Positions 18,469 through 26,903 of a DNA stretch of 54,543 nucleotides are shown here, one piece after another. The stretch spans positions 1 through 54,543 of the forward strand of contig NZ_CAMLHO010000026.1 in assembly GCF_946479765.1 (NCBI RefSeq). The letters run 5' to 3'. Both the position numbers and the translations under genes were made by a program. Position 1 is the stretch's first letter, and each line of letters begins with the position of its first letter. The DNA comes from an uncultured Aliivibrio sp. (GTDB lineage: Bacteria; Pseudomonadota; Gammaproteobacteria; Enterobacterales; Vibrionaceae). Under the pieces are notes generated by a model, which was not told where the DNA came from, did not search any database, and saw only the letters and a program-made list of their open reading frames with translations.

Positions 18469-20028
18469 ATGTTTAAAAATAGCAATGAAAATAGCGATAA
18501 ACTAGTTCCAACACTTACTATAGGATTTATCCTTTTATTTCTTCTCTTTGCTCTTGTTGATCTCTCAACATTTACAGCAACGATTCAAACCATGTTCATG
18601 TCAGCATCGACAATGTTTGGCTTGTGGTGGCAGTGGTTAATGATCATCACGTTTGTTCTCGCCCTTATCATAGCGATGAGTAGCTATGGTAAAATCAAAA
18701 TGGGTGGTGAAGAAAAACCAACGTTCGGTACATTTAAATGGGTCGCAATGATCATGTGTACTTTACTTGCTGGCGGTGGCGTTTTTTGGTCAGCCGCTGA
18801 ACCTATCTTTCACTTCATCACGCCTTCTCCAACTTTCTCCGATATTAAAGGTGGTACTCTTGCTGCGGTAACGCCAGCATTAAGTCAAAGCTTTTTGCAT
18901 TGGGGCTTTCTAGCATGGGCTGTATTGGGTACATTAAGTACGATTGTACTAATGTATGCACATTATAACTGTGGTGTTAAATTGCGTCCTCGTGCGCTGC
19001 TATATCCAATTTTAGGTACGAAACTTGAAAATCATTGGTTAGGCTCATTAATCGATGCTTGTTCTATTATTGCTGTTGCAGCAGGTACTATTGGCCCAAT
19101 TGGCTTCTTAGCAACACAGCTTAGCTATAGTCTGACCGTACTCACAGGGCTTGAAAGCACGCTGATGAGCCAAATGGGTCTTTTATCTATGATTGTTGCC
19201 ATTTATTCAGTTTCAGCCTTCACAGGGATGGACAAAGGCTTACAGTGGTTAAGCCGAATGAATGTTATTGGCGCTGTGACGTTACTAGTCGCTATTTTAG
19301 TACTAGGTCCAACAAGCTTTATCTTTACTGAGTTTGGTCTGGCATTTGGTAACTATATTCAACACCTTCCGGAAATGAGCTTAAGCACTGCAGATCCTGC
19401 ATGGAACTCATGGTGGACGTGGTTCTTCTGGGGTTGGTTCATTGGTTTTGCACCGATGATGGCTATTTTTATTGCTCGTATTTCTAAAGGACGCAGTATT
19501 CGTGAGCTTGTAATTACTGTAGCAATTATTGCTCCTATCGCGACAAACTTTTGGTTCTCTGCATTGGGTGGTACGGGTATTTTCCTTGAGCTACAAACGC
19601 CAGGTAGTATTTCTGGCCCGTTACAAGAAGCCGGATTACCTGCGGTATTACTCGCGTCATTAGAGCAGTTACCGTTAAGTTGGTTGTTAATCCCTGCATT
19701 CTTAGTGCTGACGACAACGTTTGTTGCTACAACGGGTGATTCAATGGCCTATTCAATTGCAATGGCAGTTGAGGGTACTGATACTCCATCACGTTACCAA
19801 CGTCTGTTTTGGGCAATAATGATGGGTGTGGTTGCTGGTGTATTATTGATTGCCGGAGACGGTGGACTAAATGCTCTACAATCTTTCATTGTGATCACAG
19901 CGGTTCCAGTATCAATCTTACTTGGCTTTACGTTTATTTCGGCACCGATTGCCGTATTACGAATGAAAAAAGTAGAGCAAGAAAGCTACCAGTCTGAAGC
20001 GGTTAGCCAGAAAACAGCGACTGCATAA
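18469..20028 (+). CDS. BCCT family betaine/choline/carnitine transporter
   Basis: 519-residue inner-membrane secondary transporter with about 12 helices. The BCCT signature is clear: a tryptophan-rich segment WTWFFWGWFIGFAPMMAIFIA around residue 315-335, followed by RISKGRSIREL. GGVFWSAAEPIFHF lies near residue 105. The N-terminal tail is short and the C-terminal tail lacks a long osmosensing extension. It imports compatible solutes or related quaternary amines by Na+ or H+ coupling. It is a single gene ended by a clear terminator; the substrate cannot be told from sequence. Confidence 0.9.
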   Translation: MFKNSNENSDKLVPTLTIGFILLFLLFALVDLSTFTATIQTMFMSASTMFGLWWQWLMIITFVLALIIAMSSYGKIKMGGEEKPTFGTFKWVAMIMCTLLAGGGVFWSAAEPIFHFITPSPTFSDIKGGTLAAVTPALSQSFLHWGFLAWAVLGTLSTIVLMYAHYNCGVKLRPRALLYPILGTKLENHWLGSLIDACSIIAVAAGTIGPIGFLATQLSYSLTVLTGLESTLMSQMGLLSMIVAIYSVSAFTGMDKGLQWLSRMNVIGAVTLLVAILVLGPTSFIFTEFGLAFGNYIQHLPEMSLSTADPAWNSWWTWFFWGWFIGFAPMMAIFIARISKGRSIRELVITVAIIAPIATNFWFSALGGTGIFLELQTPGSISGPLQEAGLPAVLLASLEQLPLSWLLIPAFLVLTTTFVATTGDSMAYSIAMAVEGTDTPSRYQRLFWAIMMGVVAGVLLIAGDGGLNALQSFIVITAVPVSILLGFTFISAPIAVLRMKKVEQESYQSEAVSQKTATA

Positions 20029-20052
20029 CAGATAAAGAACAATACTGAATGA

Positions 20053-20087
20053 AAGGCTTATCGCAGGATCTGTGGTAAGCCTTTTTT
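20053..20087 (+). terminator. Rho-independent terminator of the BCCT gene
   Basis: AGGCTTA and TAAGCCT pair around a 15-base loop, followed by six Ts, 25-60 bases past the stop. Confidence 0.8.
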
Positions 20088-20216
20088 AATATCTGCTATT
20101 TGAGTGAGAAACGAATAGTAGATCGATAAATGAACTATGATTTTAGTGTTGATACAACAAGACATTCGTCCAGAGCACACCGTGCAAAATTTTGCTAATG
20201 ATATGATGGGGTAAGA

Positions 20217-20651
20217 ATGAAAAATAAAGCCGTTACTTTACAACAATTATTTCTTAGAGAGACTCTGGGAAGGCCAATCGCAGAGCGAGGAAGTCAATCA
20301 CTAACGGAAATTCAACTAGAGCAATATGATCAGTGGTTGTCTGAGAAACGTGATTTTTCAGTTGAAGAGGTATGTGCATCCCATTGGATTAAGTCATGTA
20401 CAGCGGGTTACATTACCGAGGTTATTTTCAAGGCGAGTGGCAGCTTAACTGAATTTACGTTGTTTGATAGATTAAAAACGGTCGGGCAGTGGGAGTTAGA
20501 TGATGGTTTATTGTATGTATCAATATTTAAAGGTGAAAACCAATACGATTTTGTAATTGTGGCAAACTCTAGCGTTAACATTCACTCTGCGATTGAATAC
20601 AAAAATGATGAACTTCATTCCTATCTTAAATTAGCTCAGACGAGAGTGTAA
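20217..20651 (+). CDS. Conserved-looking hypothetical protein
   Basis: 144-residue soluble protein, not recognised. It begins MKNKAVTLQQLFLRETLGRP and is acidic overall, with no signal peptide or membrane segment. A GGGGTAAGA Shine-Dalgarno region sits directly before the ATG. The central region, with alternating hydrophobic residues (AGYITEVIFKASG, then LYVSIFKGENQYDFVIVAN), suggests a beta-sheet fold. It stands alone between the BCCT terminator and the convergent chitinase gene. Codon use looks like that of its neighbours. Confidence 0.75.
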   Translation: MKNKAVTLQQLFLRETLGRPIAERGSQSLTEIQLEQYDQWLSEKRDFSVEEVCASHWIKSCTAGYITEVIFKASGSLTEFTLFDRLKTVGQWELDDGLLYVSIFKGENQYDFVIVANSSVNIHSAIEYKNDELHSYLKLAQTRV

Positions 20652-20659
20652 ATAGAAGA

Positions 20660-20680
20660 TGGGTCGCTTATGACGACCCA
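20660..20680. terminator. Hairpin between convergent genes
   Basis: TGGGTCG and CGACCCA form a 7-bp stem with a 7-base loop between the hypothetical gene and the chitinase stop. No T-tract; weak. Confidence 0.45.
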
Positions 20681-20716
20681 CCGTGACATTTTCTATTAAT
20701 CATTAATATCGAAATA

Positions 20717-22405
20717 TTACACTCTTTTCCAAACTCCCCATTCACCAGAAGCTTCAGGGTTATTACCTTGAGTCCACCACTGAGCTTGATAAGTTATGCC
20801 GTTAACGGTCACTTGGTCACCGCTATTATAACTTGCAGTTGCATCCCATGTTGAATCAGGATCTACGGGTACTGTTGGAGGTGTTGGTTCTATTGGAGCT
20901 GGCGGAGTTGGTTCAATAGGAGCCGGAGGAGTCGGTTCTACTGGATTTGTTGTTGGAGTTCCGCTGATCACTTCCCAAACACCAGTTGTACTTGTTGCTG
21001 GGTTATCACCTTGGTTCCACCATTTAGCTTGGTAAGTTACTCCACTTACAACAACTTGATCGCCAGTGTTATAAACCTTATTTGCATCCCAAGTATTTGT
21101 TGGATCTACCGGGTCGGTGGGATCAGTCGGCTCTGTTGGTAAAGAATCAACCACACGAGTCACAGGCCAGTTAGCGTGAGATTCATAGAAGTTAGTGACA
21201 CATTTTTCATAATCACCAGGGACAAGCGCAGAATATGCAGTTTGGAAGCCCACTAATTCACACTCAAAAGAAGCCCCCTCAGGACGATCAGAATAGTATT
21301 TCCAATTACCATCCCAGTTAGTATAAAGCACATCGGTTGCACCATTTAAATTCAAACTGCCATAAGGGGTTTGTTGCCAACAGGTATTTGCTTCATCCGC
21401 TTCTACTGGAATTTGGTAATGTTTTGCCAAACCCTCCCAATAGCGAATACGGTTAACGGGCTGGCCTTTATCTTTGTTTTGTTCTCCACACTCAATACCG
21501 CCATTAATCACGTTAATCGTTGTACCAAATCCGTAGCCGATACCCGCATTAGTTTCTCGTTGAGAAGGGGTCCAAGTACGGTCGATAACATGCAGCATGG
21601 CAGGTTTTGGTGCTTGGGGTGTTAAAAAGAACCAAATTGCTGAGGCAAGGTTTAGCCAAGAATCAGCGACTAACCCTGGATTATTTAGTAATACTGTCGC
21701 ATCACCACCGTACATCACTTCAGAGAAAGCACCGTAGTTAAAGTGGTAAGATAATTGTTTAGCACCACGACCAAAGTAACCTTCACCAGCGGCACAGGGC
21801 CAGCGTTTGTTTTGCCAATCATTTTGGCCACAGCCGGTAGTGTATCCTTCTTGACCTTCAGACCACCCCATTTCACGAACGTGCACTAAGGCTTGTTGCC
21901 ACTCTTCAAGGGCAAGAGGGTTGTCAGAAATGTTATCGATAGCAATGTGACCGCCAGTTTCTTGAGAGAAATGAGCAAATGCCGTTACGATGGATTTTTT
22001 ACAAATGGCATCAGAGTCGCGTCCATCCGTATAGTCACCACAAAAAGCAGGGAACTTACCAATAGCACGCAAAAAACGAGTATAAGTGTATTCAGGCGCT
22101 GCCATTTGGGTTAAGAAAAACCATTCAGATTGAGGAAAAACACGCTCAACACGTTTCACGTTCGCAGGATTTGTTGCAACTCCTGCATCAATCGCTTCTA
22201 CTGCGGTATTAGGTAATGTTTCTAATGCTTTAGCCCAGACGTCATACATAGGGTCTAATGTTTTCGCATCTTCGGCAGCCTTAATTTCTGCTTTAGAAAC
22301 AATATAACCTGTTGGGTTTTCGGGATCAGGCTGAGGGTTCATAGTAAAACTATTGGCTGCAAAACTACAAGCGAGTAGTGTTGGTAATAAAGCAAGTTTA
22401 AACAT
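20717..22405 (-). CDS. Secreted GH19 chitinase with two chitin-binding modules
   Basis: 562-residue exported endochitinase. A signal peptide covers about residues 1-18. The GH19 domain (about 55-400) contains the catalytic region AHFSQETGGH (Glu near residue 147) and GYFGRGAKQLSYHFNYGAFS. Two CBM5/12 modules follow, at about 440-480 and 515-562. Both have the form TW-x-Y-x-GDQVxVxGxTYQAxWWxQGxNP, with aromatic residues for chitin contact. Pro/Thr-rich linkers join them, one containing repeated EPTPPAPI. The ATG at 22405 follows AGGAG. It releases chitin oligomers from crustacean or plankton material, consistent with nagK in the same window. Confidence 0.92.
   Translation of the reverse strand: MFKLALLPTLLACSFAANSFTMNPQPDPENPTGYIVSKAEIKAAEDAKTLDPMYDVWAKALETLPNTAVEAIDAGVATNPANVKRVERVFPQSEWFFLTQMAAPEYTYTRFLRAIGKFPAFCGDYTDGRDSDAICKKSIVTAFAHFSQETGGHIAIDNISDNPLALEEWQQALVHVREMGWSEGQEGYTTGCGQNDWQNKRWPCAAGEGYFGRGAKQLSYHFNYGAFSEVMYGGDATVLLNNPGLVADSWLNLASAIWFFLTPQAPKPAMLHVIDRTWTPSQRETNAGIGYGFGTTINVINGGIECGEQNKDKGQPVNRIRYWEGLAKHYQIPVEADEANTCWQQTPYGSLNLNGATDVLYTNWDGNWKYYSDRPEGASFECELVGFQTAYSALVPGDYEKCVTNFYESHANWPVTRVVDSLPTEPTDPTDPVDPTNTWDANKVYNTGDQVVVSGVTYQAKWWNQGDNPATSTTGVWEVISGTPTTNPVEPTPPAPIEPTPPAPIEPTPPTVPVDPDSTWDATASYNSGDQVTVNGITYQAQWWTQGNNPEASGEWGVWKRV
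20879..20950. repeat. 24-bp tandem repeat encoding the chitinase linker
   Basis: About three imperfect 24-base units, each of the form GG-x-GT-x-GGTTC-x-A-x-x-GGA-x-x-x-G-x-x, encode EPTPPAPI on the minus strand. Units of 8 codons could vary in number between strains without shifting the frame. Confidence 0.7.
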
Positions 22406-22590
22406 TATTAACGCTCCTTGTGATAATTTAAAGATTAAATTAAGTTGGAATAACTATAGGAGTTTTTATAAAGTTTAGTTATCTAGATAGATAAATCAGT
22501 TTTAACTATGCGAGTTGTTTCAAAGAGTATAAATTATAAGCAAAAGCATATTCACAATGTGATTAGCACTACAGTCAAGGAAATGTATTA

Positions 22591-23037
22591 ATGATAAGCA
22601 TTAGAGCAGCAGAGAAAATCGATTTAAAAAAGATCTATGAAATAGAAACCGAAGCGTTTGGTAATCATGGATATCCCTCTTTTTTCATTAGACAGGCGTT
22701 TGATTGCTGGGCTAATGGACTGCTAGTTGCCAAAAAAGAGAAAGAAATTGTAGGCTATCTTTTACAAGTGCCATCAAGCGCAATAAAAGGAGATGCATGG
22801 GTATTATCATTGGCTGTGGCAAAGAAAGCGCAAGGCATTGGGCTTGGTAAACAATTACTAGAAACAGCGATTGAGAATGCCAATGGATACAAACGATTAC
22901 TCTTAACGGTATGCCCAAAAAACACAGGTGCATATGCTTTGTATCAATTGTATGGTTTTTATTTATTAGAAGAAGAGCAAGACTATTTTGATATTGGTGA
23001 AGACCGTCTTGTTTTAGCTCTGGATATTGCAAAGTAA
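22591..23037 (+). CDS. GNAT family N-acetyltransferase (RimI-like)
   Basis: 148-residue acetyl-CoA-dependent acetyltransferase. It starts MISIRAAEKIDLKKIYEIE. The acetyl-CoA pyrophosphate loop is in LSLAVAKKAQGIGLGKQLL (Q/R-x-x-G-x-G/A form), and GAYALYQLYGFYLLEEE is the usual C-terminal motif. It resembles RimI-type N-terminal acetyltransferases, but the target cannot be assigned. It is the first of several small GNAT or housekeeping genes on the plus strand, with about 55 bases to the next. Confidence 0.8.
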   Translation: MISIRAAEKIDLKKIYEIETEAFGNHGYPSFFIRQAFDCWANGLLVAKKEKEIVGYLLQVPSSAIKGDAWVLSLAVAKKAQGIGLGKQLLETAIENANGYKRLLLTVCPKNTGAYALYQLYGFYLLEEEQDYFDIGEDRLVLALDIAK

Positions 23038-23093
23038 CTTGTTATTGTATCTTTTAAGAATAAAAAATAGTTAACATTAAAGGTGGAGAGAGC

Positions 23094-23513
23094 ATGGAAA
23101 TCGATTATAAAGTCAATGAACCTATTACTGCAGAGCAGTTTATTATTCTGTTAAAGAAAACCTCTTTAGGTGTTCGTCGTCCAATTGATGATGTTGAAAA
23201 AATACAAGCCATGCTTGATAACTCAAACCTAATTGTGACCGCATGGGGCGATGGGGAATTGATTGGTATTGCTCGCTCAGTTACTGATTTTAACTTTTGT
23301 TGTTATTTATCGGACTTAGCAGTAGACGAAAGTATTCAATCTGTCGGGATTGGAAAATATCTTATCTTGGTGACCAAAGAAGAGCTAACGCCTGATTGTA
23401 AATTAATCTTACTCGCGGCACCAAAGGCAGAAGGGTATTACCCAAAAATTGGCTTTGAAGCTCACAATAGTGCATGGGTTTTATCGGATGCAAGTCAATT
23501 GGCTCTTTTCTAG
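23094..23513 (+). CDS. GNAT family N-acetyltransferase
   Basis: 139-residue single-domain acetyltransferase. SDLAVDESIQSVGIGKYLI carries the acetyl-CoA-binding loop, and GYYPKIGFEAHNSAWVL is the C-terminal strand-helix region typical of this subgroup. A GGTGGAGAGAGC ribosome-binding region precedes ATG 23094. Twelve bases separate it from the next gene, so the two are probably cotranscribed. Substrate unknown. Confidence 0.8.
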   Translation: MEIDYKVNEPITAEQFIILLKKTSLGVRRPIDDVEKIQAMLDNSNLIVTAWGDGELIGIARSVTDFNFCCYLSDLAVDESIQSVGIGKYLILVTKEELTPDCKLILLAAPKAEGYYPKIGFEAHNSAWVLSDASQLALF

Positions 23514-23525
23514 CAAGGTAATAAA

Positions 23526-24311
23526 ATGATATCAATTAGTGTATTAGGTTGCGGTTGGTTAGGTTTACCTCTAGCTAAAGGTTTAGTGAATGATCTCTTT
23601 CAAGTTAAAGGCTCTGTGAGAAGTGAGGAAAAAACAGAAGCATTAAAGCAAATTTCTGTTATTCCCTATGTCTTAGACCTTGATAAGCAAGAACAAGATT
23701 GGGCGCCGTTTTTACATTCAGATATTCTTGTTATCGCGATACCATCGAAGAATATTGAGGGTTTTTCCTCGCTTATTGCTTTAATAGAACAGTCTTCAAT
23801 TAAGCACCTTGTATTTGTGAGTTCAACGTCGGTTTATGCTGATAAAAATGGGGTAGTCACTGAAGATCAATCGGCATTAAACGCTTCAGTCTTATATCAA
23901 ATAGAGTCTTTATTTACCCAATCAACGGCTTTTAGTACCACTATTATTCGTTTTAGTGGTTTGGTAGGTTACTCACGAAATCCTGGGCGATTCTTTGCTA
24001 AAAGTGGGCGCTCAGTGAGTAACCCAGACGCACCAGTTAATATGATCCACCAAGATGACTGCGTTGAGTTAATTAAGCAGATCATAAAACAAGAGAAATG
24101 GAACAATCTCTTTAATGCCTGTGCCGATACGCATCCAACAAAGCGAGAGTTTTATACACAAGCCACGCAACGTATAGGCATTGCTCCGCCTTGTTTTATC
24201 GAATCAGATGAACAAACCTTTAAAATCATCAGTAATCAAAAGATTAAAGACACATTAGGGTATGAGTTTATTTATCCCGATGTGATGAAAATTACTTACG
24301 ACGAATGTTAA
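23526..24311 (+). CDS. NAD(P)-dependent epimerase/dehydratase-like protein (YeeZ-like)
   Basis: 261-residue extended-SDR-like protein resembling E. coli YeeZ. The dinucleotide-binding start is VLGCGWLGLPLAKGL (the G-x-G-x-x-G pattern). The active-site region reads VFVSSTSVYAD, and LVGYSRNPGRFFA aligns with YeeZ's GPGRHPGRFFA. The catalytic Tyr-x-x-x-Lys of classical SDRs is not obvious (a Tyr is followed by QIE), so its activity is uncertain. It follows a GNAT gene by 12 bases. Confidence 0.75.
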   Translation: MISISVLGCGWLGLPLAKGLVNDLFQVKGSVRSEEKTEALKQISVIPYVLDLDKQEQDWAPFLHSDILVIAIPSKNIEGFSSLIALIEQSSIKHLVFVSSTSVYADKNGVVTEDQSALNASVLYQIESLFTQSTAFSTTIIRFSGLVGYSRNPGRFFAKSGRSVSNPDAPVNMIHQDDCVELIKQIIKQEKWNNLFNACADTHPTKREFYTQATQRIGIAPPCFIESDEQTFKIISNQKIKDTLGYEFIYPDVMKITYDEC

Positions 24312-24346
24312 TTCACTAAAGCGCGATTCTAACTAAGGACAGAATA

Positions 24347-25192
24347 ATGAAGAACTCATCAGCAACAAACCCACTAATAACAAGCACATGGTTAGCTGAA
24401 CACCTTAATGATGAAAAACTGGTCATCGTCGATGCTTATATGGCGAATGTCGTTGGTAAAGAGCCTTTAGTTTATGAGGAATTTTCTTGTTTGCCTAATG
24501 CTCGCAAGCTTGATGTAGAAGTTGAATTTTGTGATCACGCCTCTGCTCAGACTCATGCATTACCGACTGAAACGCAGTTTACTCAAGCAATACAGAAACT
24601 AGGCATTAATTCAGATTCAATCGTTGTTTTATACGATAACCAAGGTATTTACTCTGCTCCTAGAGCGTGGTGGACGTTTAAGGTGATGGGATTTGAACAT
24701 GTTTACGTTCTGGATGGCGGATTACCTCAATGGCTAAAAGAGGGAAGAGAAACCGCATCAGAATACACAACAACATCGATATTAGGTAATGCGACTGCGA
24801 AAGCGGTGAAAGGCTTAGCATGTGACTCGGACGAAGTACTTAGCGTAATAAATACCGATGTTGCAATTTTAGATGCACGTGGAGAAATGCGCTTCTTAGG
24901 TAAAGCGCCAGAACCACGAGAAGGAGTTCGTAGTGGTCACATTCCAAGTTCGAAAAACATCCCGTTTTCCATATTGTTAGATAATTATACCTATCAAGAT
25001 GAAGAGACATTACGAGCTATTTTTACAGAAAGAGTGCCATCAGTAGATACAAAAACCTATTTCAGTTGTGGCTCAGGTATTACCGCGTGCATCTTAATGT
25101 TAGCCGCCGTATCTATTGGTTATAAAGAGGTCGTTTTATACGATGGCTCATGGGCTGATTGGGGAACTAATCACTCGTTGCCGATAGAGTAA
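24347..25192 (+). CDS. sseA: 3-mercaptopyruvate sulfurtransferase (two-domain rhodanese)
   Basis: 281-residue sulfurtransferase that moves sulfur from 3-mercaptopyruvate or similar donors to thiol acceptors or cyanide. Residues 1-140 form an inactive rhodanese domain; residues 155-281 form the active one, with Cys241 in the loop CGSGITA. This loop form is typical of mercaptopyruvate sulfurtransferase rather than thiosulfate sulfurtransferase. The motif GHIPSSKNIPF lies before the active loop, as usual. It lies 35 bases after the YeeZ-like gene and 18 before a small DUF6500-like gene. Confidence 0.88.
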   Translation: MKNSSATNPLITSTWLAEHLNDEKLVIVDAYMANVVGKEPLVYEEFSCLPNARKLDVEVEFCDHASAQTHALPTETQFTQAIQKLGINSDSIVVLYDNQGIYSAPRAWWTFKVMGFEHVYVLDGGLPQWLKEGRETASEYTTTSILGNATAKAVKGLACDSDEVLSVINTDVAILDARGEMRFLGKAPEPREGVRSGHIPSSKNIPFSILLDNYTYQDEETLRAIFTERVPSVDTKTYFSCGSGITACILMLAAVSIGYKEVVLYDGSWADWGTNHSLPIE

Positions 25193-25210
25193 TTAAAGTA
25201 AGGGTGATCT

Positions 25211-25429
25211 ATGAGAGACATTTTAAGAGCAAAAATCATCACGGTGTGTGATAAGAAAATAGAGCAAAAAGGAGATAATGTAGGCTTGCCTTTTTATGCT
25301 TTCTTTGCTAATAAAAACGATGATCCAGAGTTATTAATGGAAGCGGCAACGTGGTGGATTGCTACCCATAAATTAGATCACTTTGAAAAAGCAATTAAGA
25401 TAAAAACAATGATTCAAGATGGGCAATAA
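25211..25429 (+). CDS. Small conserved protein, probably DUF6500
   Basis: 72-residue cytoplasmic protein, MRDILRAKIITVCDKKIEQK at the start and FFANKNDDPELLMEAATWWI in the middle. I recall this layout from the DUF6500 family, but cannot check it. No motif for catalysis is visible. It has a ribosome site (AAGGGTG) and overlaps no other gene; its stop is directly followed by the start of a truncated GNAT fragment. Confidence 0.65.
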   Translation: MRDILRAKIITVCDKKIEQKGDNVGLPFYAFFANKNDDPELLMEAATWWIATHKLDHFEKAIKIKTMIQDGQ

Positions 25430-25510
25430 ATGAAAATAGAAATTCGCCAAGGCACAATAGAAGATGTACTCGAGGTAGATGCGCGCATCTCAGAGGTAGT
25501 ACTAGAGTAA
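25430..25510 (+). pseudogene. Truncated N-terminus of a GNAT acetyltransferase
   Basis: An ATG immediately after the DUF6500-like stop opens 26 codons (MKIEIRQGTIEDVLEVDARI, then SEVVLE) before TAA. The start is the typical first strand and helix of a GNAT domain, in which a 'DARIPEF'-type segment would continue for over 100 residues. The rest is missing, so this looks like a deletion remnant and not a functional gene. Confidence 0.6.
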
Positions 25511-25596
25511 AAAATCACTCTTTATGGTCTACAATCAAAGAATAGGTAAACCAAATAATACTTTGAAATACTAAGCTCAGAATAAAGGATGATTCA

Positions 25597-26061
25597 ATGG
25601 AAAGAATTACGTTTAAAAAAGTCACAACGTGTGAATATCCCTCATTGTTTGGGATATATAAAACGTATTTTCACTCTATAATTGAAGGCTCACTTGGCTG
25701 GGATGAAATGTTTCAACAACAACGCTTTATCGATTCATATCCTCAAGAGTGGTTTGATTGGGTTATGTTTAGCGGAGAGCGTTTAGGGTTAATCTGTACT
25801 CATTTGGATCTTAACAAAGCACATGTTCATCTGTTTATCATTTTTAAAAAATACCAAAACAAAGGAGTAGGTGCTTCTGTAATGAGATGCTATCAGCATC
25901 ATTTCAGTGACAGGGTCACCAAGATAAGCCTTTCTTCATTTAAAAATAACCCCAAAGCTATCCAGTTTTATCACGGATTAGGGTATAAAATTGTCGGAGA
26001 AGATGAACACTTTGTCGATATGGAACATTCACTGCTTTATTCTGGACAACTTGGGGGTTAA
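25597..26061 (+). CDS. GNAT family N-acetyltransferase
   Basis: 154-residue acetyltransferase-like protein. VHLFIIFKKYQNKGVGASVM contains the acetyl-CoA loop, and NNPKAIQFYHGLGYKIVGEDEHF is the classical C-terminal motif. The first third (FHSIIEGSLGWDEMFQQQRF) resembles a group of GNATs whose substrates are unknown. The preceding 87 bases hold no gene. It converges with the GST gene only 9 bases beyond its stop. Confidence 0.8.
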   Translation: MERITFKKVTTCEYPSLFGIYKTYFHSIIEGSLGWDEMFQQQRFIDSYPQEWFDWVMFSGERLGLICTHLDLNKAHVHLFIIFKKYQNKGVGASVMRCYQHHFSDRVTKISLSSFKNNPKAIQFYHGLGYKIVGEDEHFVDMEHSLLYSGQLGG

Positions 26062-26070
26062 CAAAGACGG

Positions 26071-26721
26071 TTATTCCCCAAAAATAATCTTCTCAGATCC
26101 TTTCTGCCATTTTGGGTGTGTAAACATCGCTTTTGAAAACGTAGGATCATTATAATGATTCACCAACCACGCTCTTAAATAAGGGAGCGGAGCTTGAGCG
26201 TACCACTTCTTATCGACTCGTGAAAACTGACGAATAAAGGGCAAGATAGCGTAATCCACCAAACTCGGTGTTTCTCCCATAATATAAGCATGCTGAGATA
26301 ACGCCTTTTCGATCGTCATTAACCATTCACAACATCGTTCTCTGCATTCAACTTCATTCGTATCATGGTAGCGAGAGGCTGCGCGATATTTTTGCAATGC
26401 ATCCACAAACTTATTGTCACTTTGATTAATGACATCAAGCATCTGAGTTAATTTTGTCTCATCGTGTGAGTAGAGCAAATTATTAGGATCTGATTGGGTG
26501 AGCGCCCATACCATCACATCAAGACTTTCATCGATTACAGATCCATCACCCAGTAGCAATACAGGAACTGTACCTTTTGGTGAAATTGACAACATTTCTT
26601 CAGGCTTATTGTTCATATCAATATCGCGCAGCACCACAGTCTGCTGTGCATGCAAAATAGCAAGACGAGAACGCATCGCATATGGACACTGTCGAAGAGA
26701 GTAAAGAATAGGCGTTGTCAT
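26071..26721 (-). CDS. Glutathione S-transferase family protein
   Basis: 216-residue soluble protein. The thioredoxin-like N-terminal domain carries CPYAMRSRLAILHA, with a single cysteine at the active helix start, and the cis-Pro region SPKGTVPVLLL followed by IDESLDVMVW. The helical C-terminal domain ends in the usual acidic/aromatic region. The Cys-Pro-Tyr form and size resemble glutaredoxin-2/GST proteins rather than classical Tyr-type GSTs. Substrate unknown. Confidence 0.82.
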   Translation of the reverse strand: MTTPILYSLRQCPYAMRSRLAILHAQQTVVLRDIDMNNKPEEMLSISPKGTVPVLLLGDGSVIDESLDVMVWALTQSDPNNLLYSHDETKLTQMLDVINQSDNKFVDALQKYRAASRYHDTNEVECRERCCEWLMTIEKALSQHAYIMGETPSLVDYAILPFIRQFSRVDKKWYAQAPLPYLRAWLVNHYNDPTFSKAMFTHPKWQKGSEKIIFGE

Positions 26722-26796
26722 GATGAAATACTCAAAAGTTAAAGCAATTAAAACGATATTAACGGAATAAATGGCTAGATCCAGCCTTATTTCTTT

Positions 26797-26810
26797 ATGA
26801 TCTAGATCAA
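26797..26810. promoter_or_regulatory. Possible FNR/CRP-type box upstream of the U32 gene
   Basis: ATGATCTAGATCAA matches the FNR consensus TTGAT-N4-ATCAA at 9 of 10 positions, about 94 bases before the U32 start codon. Other U32 genes (ubiU/ubiV) are induced without oxygen, so the context is reasonable. It could equally be chance. Confidence 0.4.
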
Positions 26811-26903
26811 TAAAAGCCGAATGAGTGGTAATGAAAGCGTGGGGCGAGTAGAATGCCCCCTCAAAAAAATTATTACATAAAAACCGAAGCGAGCAATTTC
26901 ATA

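Noticed and set aside
22545-22563. TGTGATTAGCACTACA as a CRP site upstream of the GNAT/chitinase spacer
   Set aside because: Second half-site matches at too few positions.
26850-26880. GGGGC/GCCCC hairpin before the U32 gene
   Set aside because: No T-tract follows, and it overlaps an alternative start; not called a terminator.
26853-26903. Upstream ATG of the U32 gene
   Set aside because: It would add 17 residues before the family-typical start RKLELLAPGG; kept as an alternative only.
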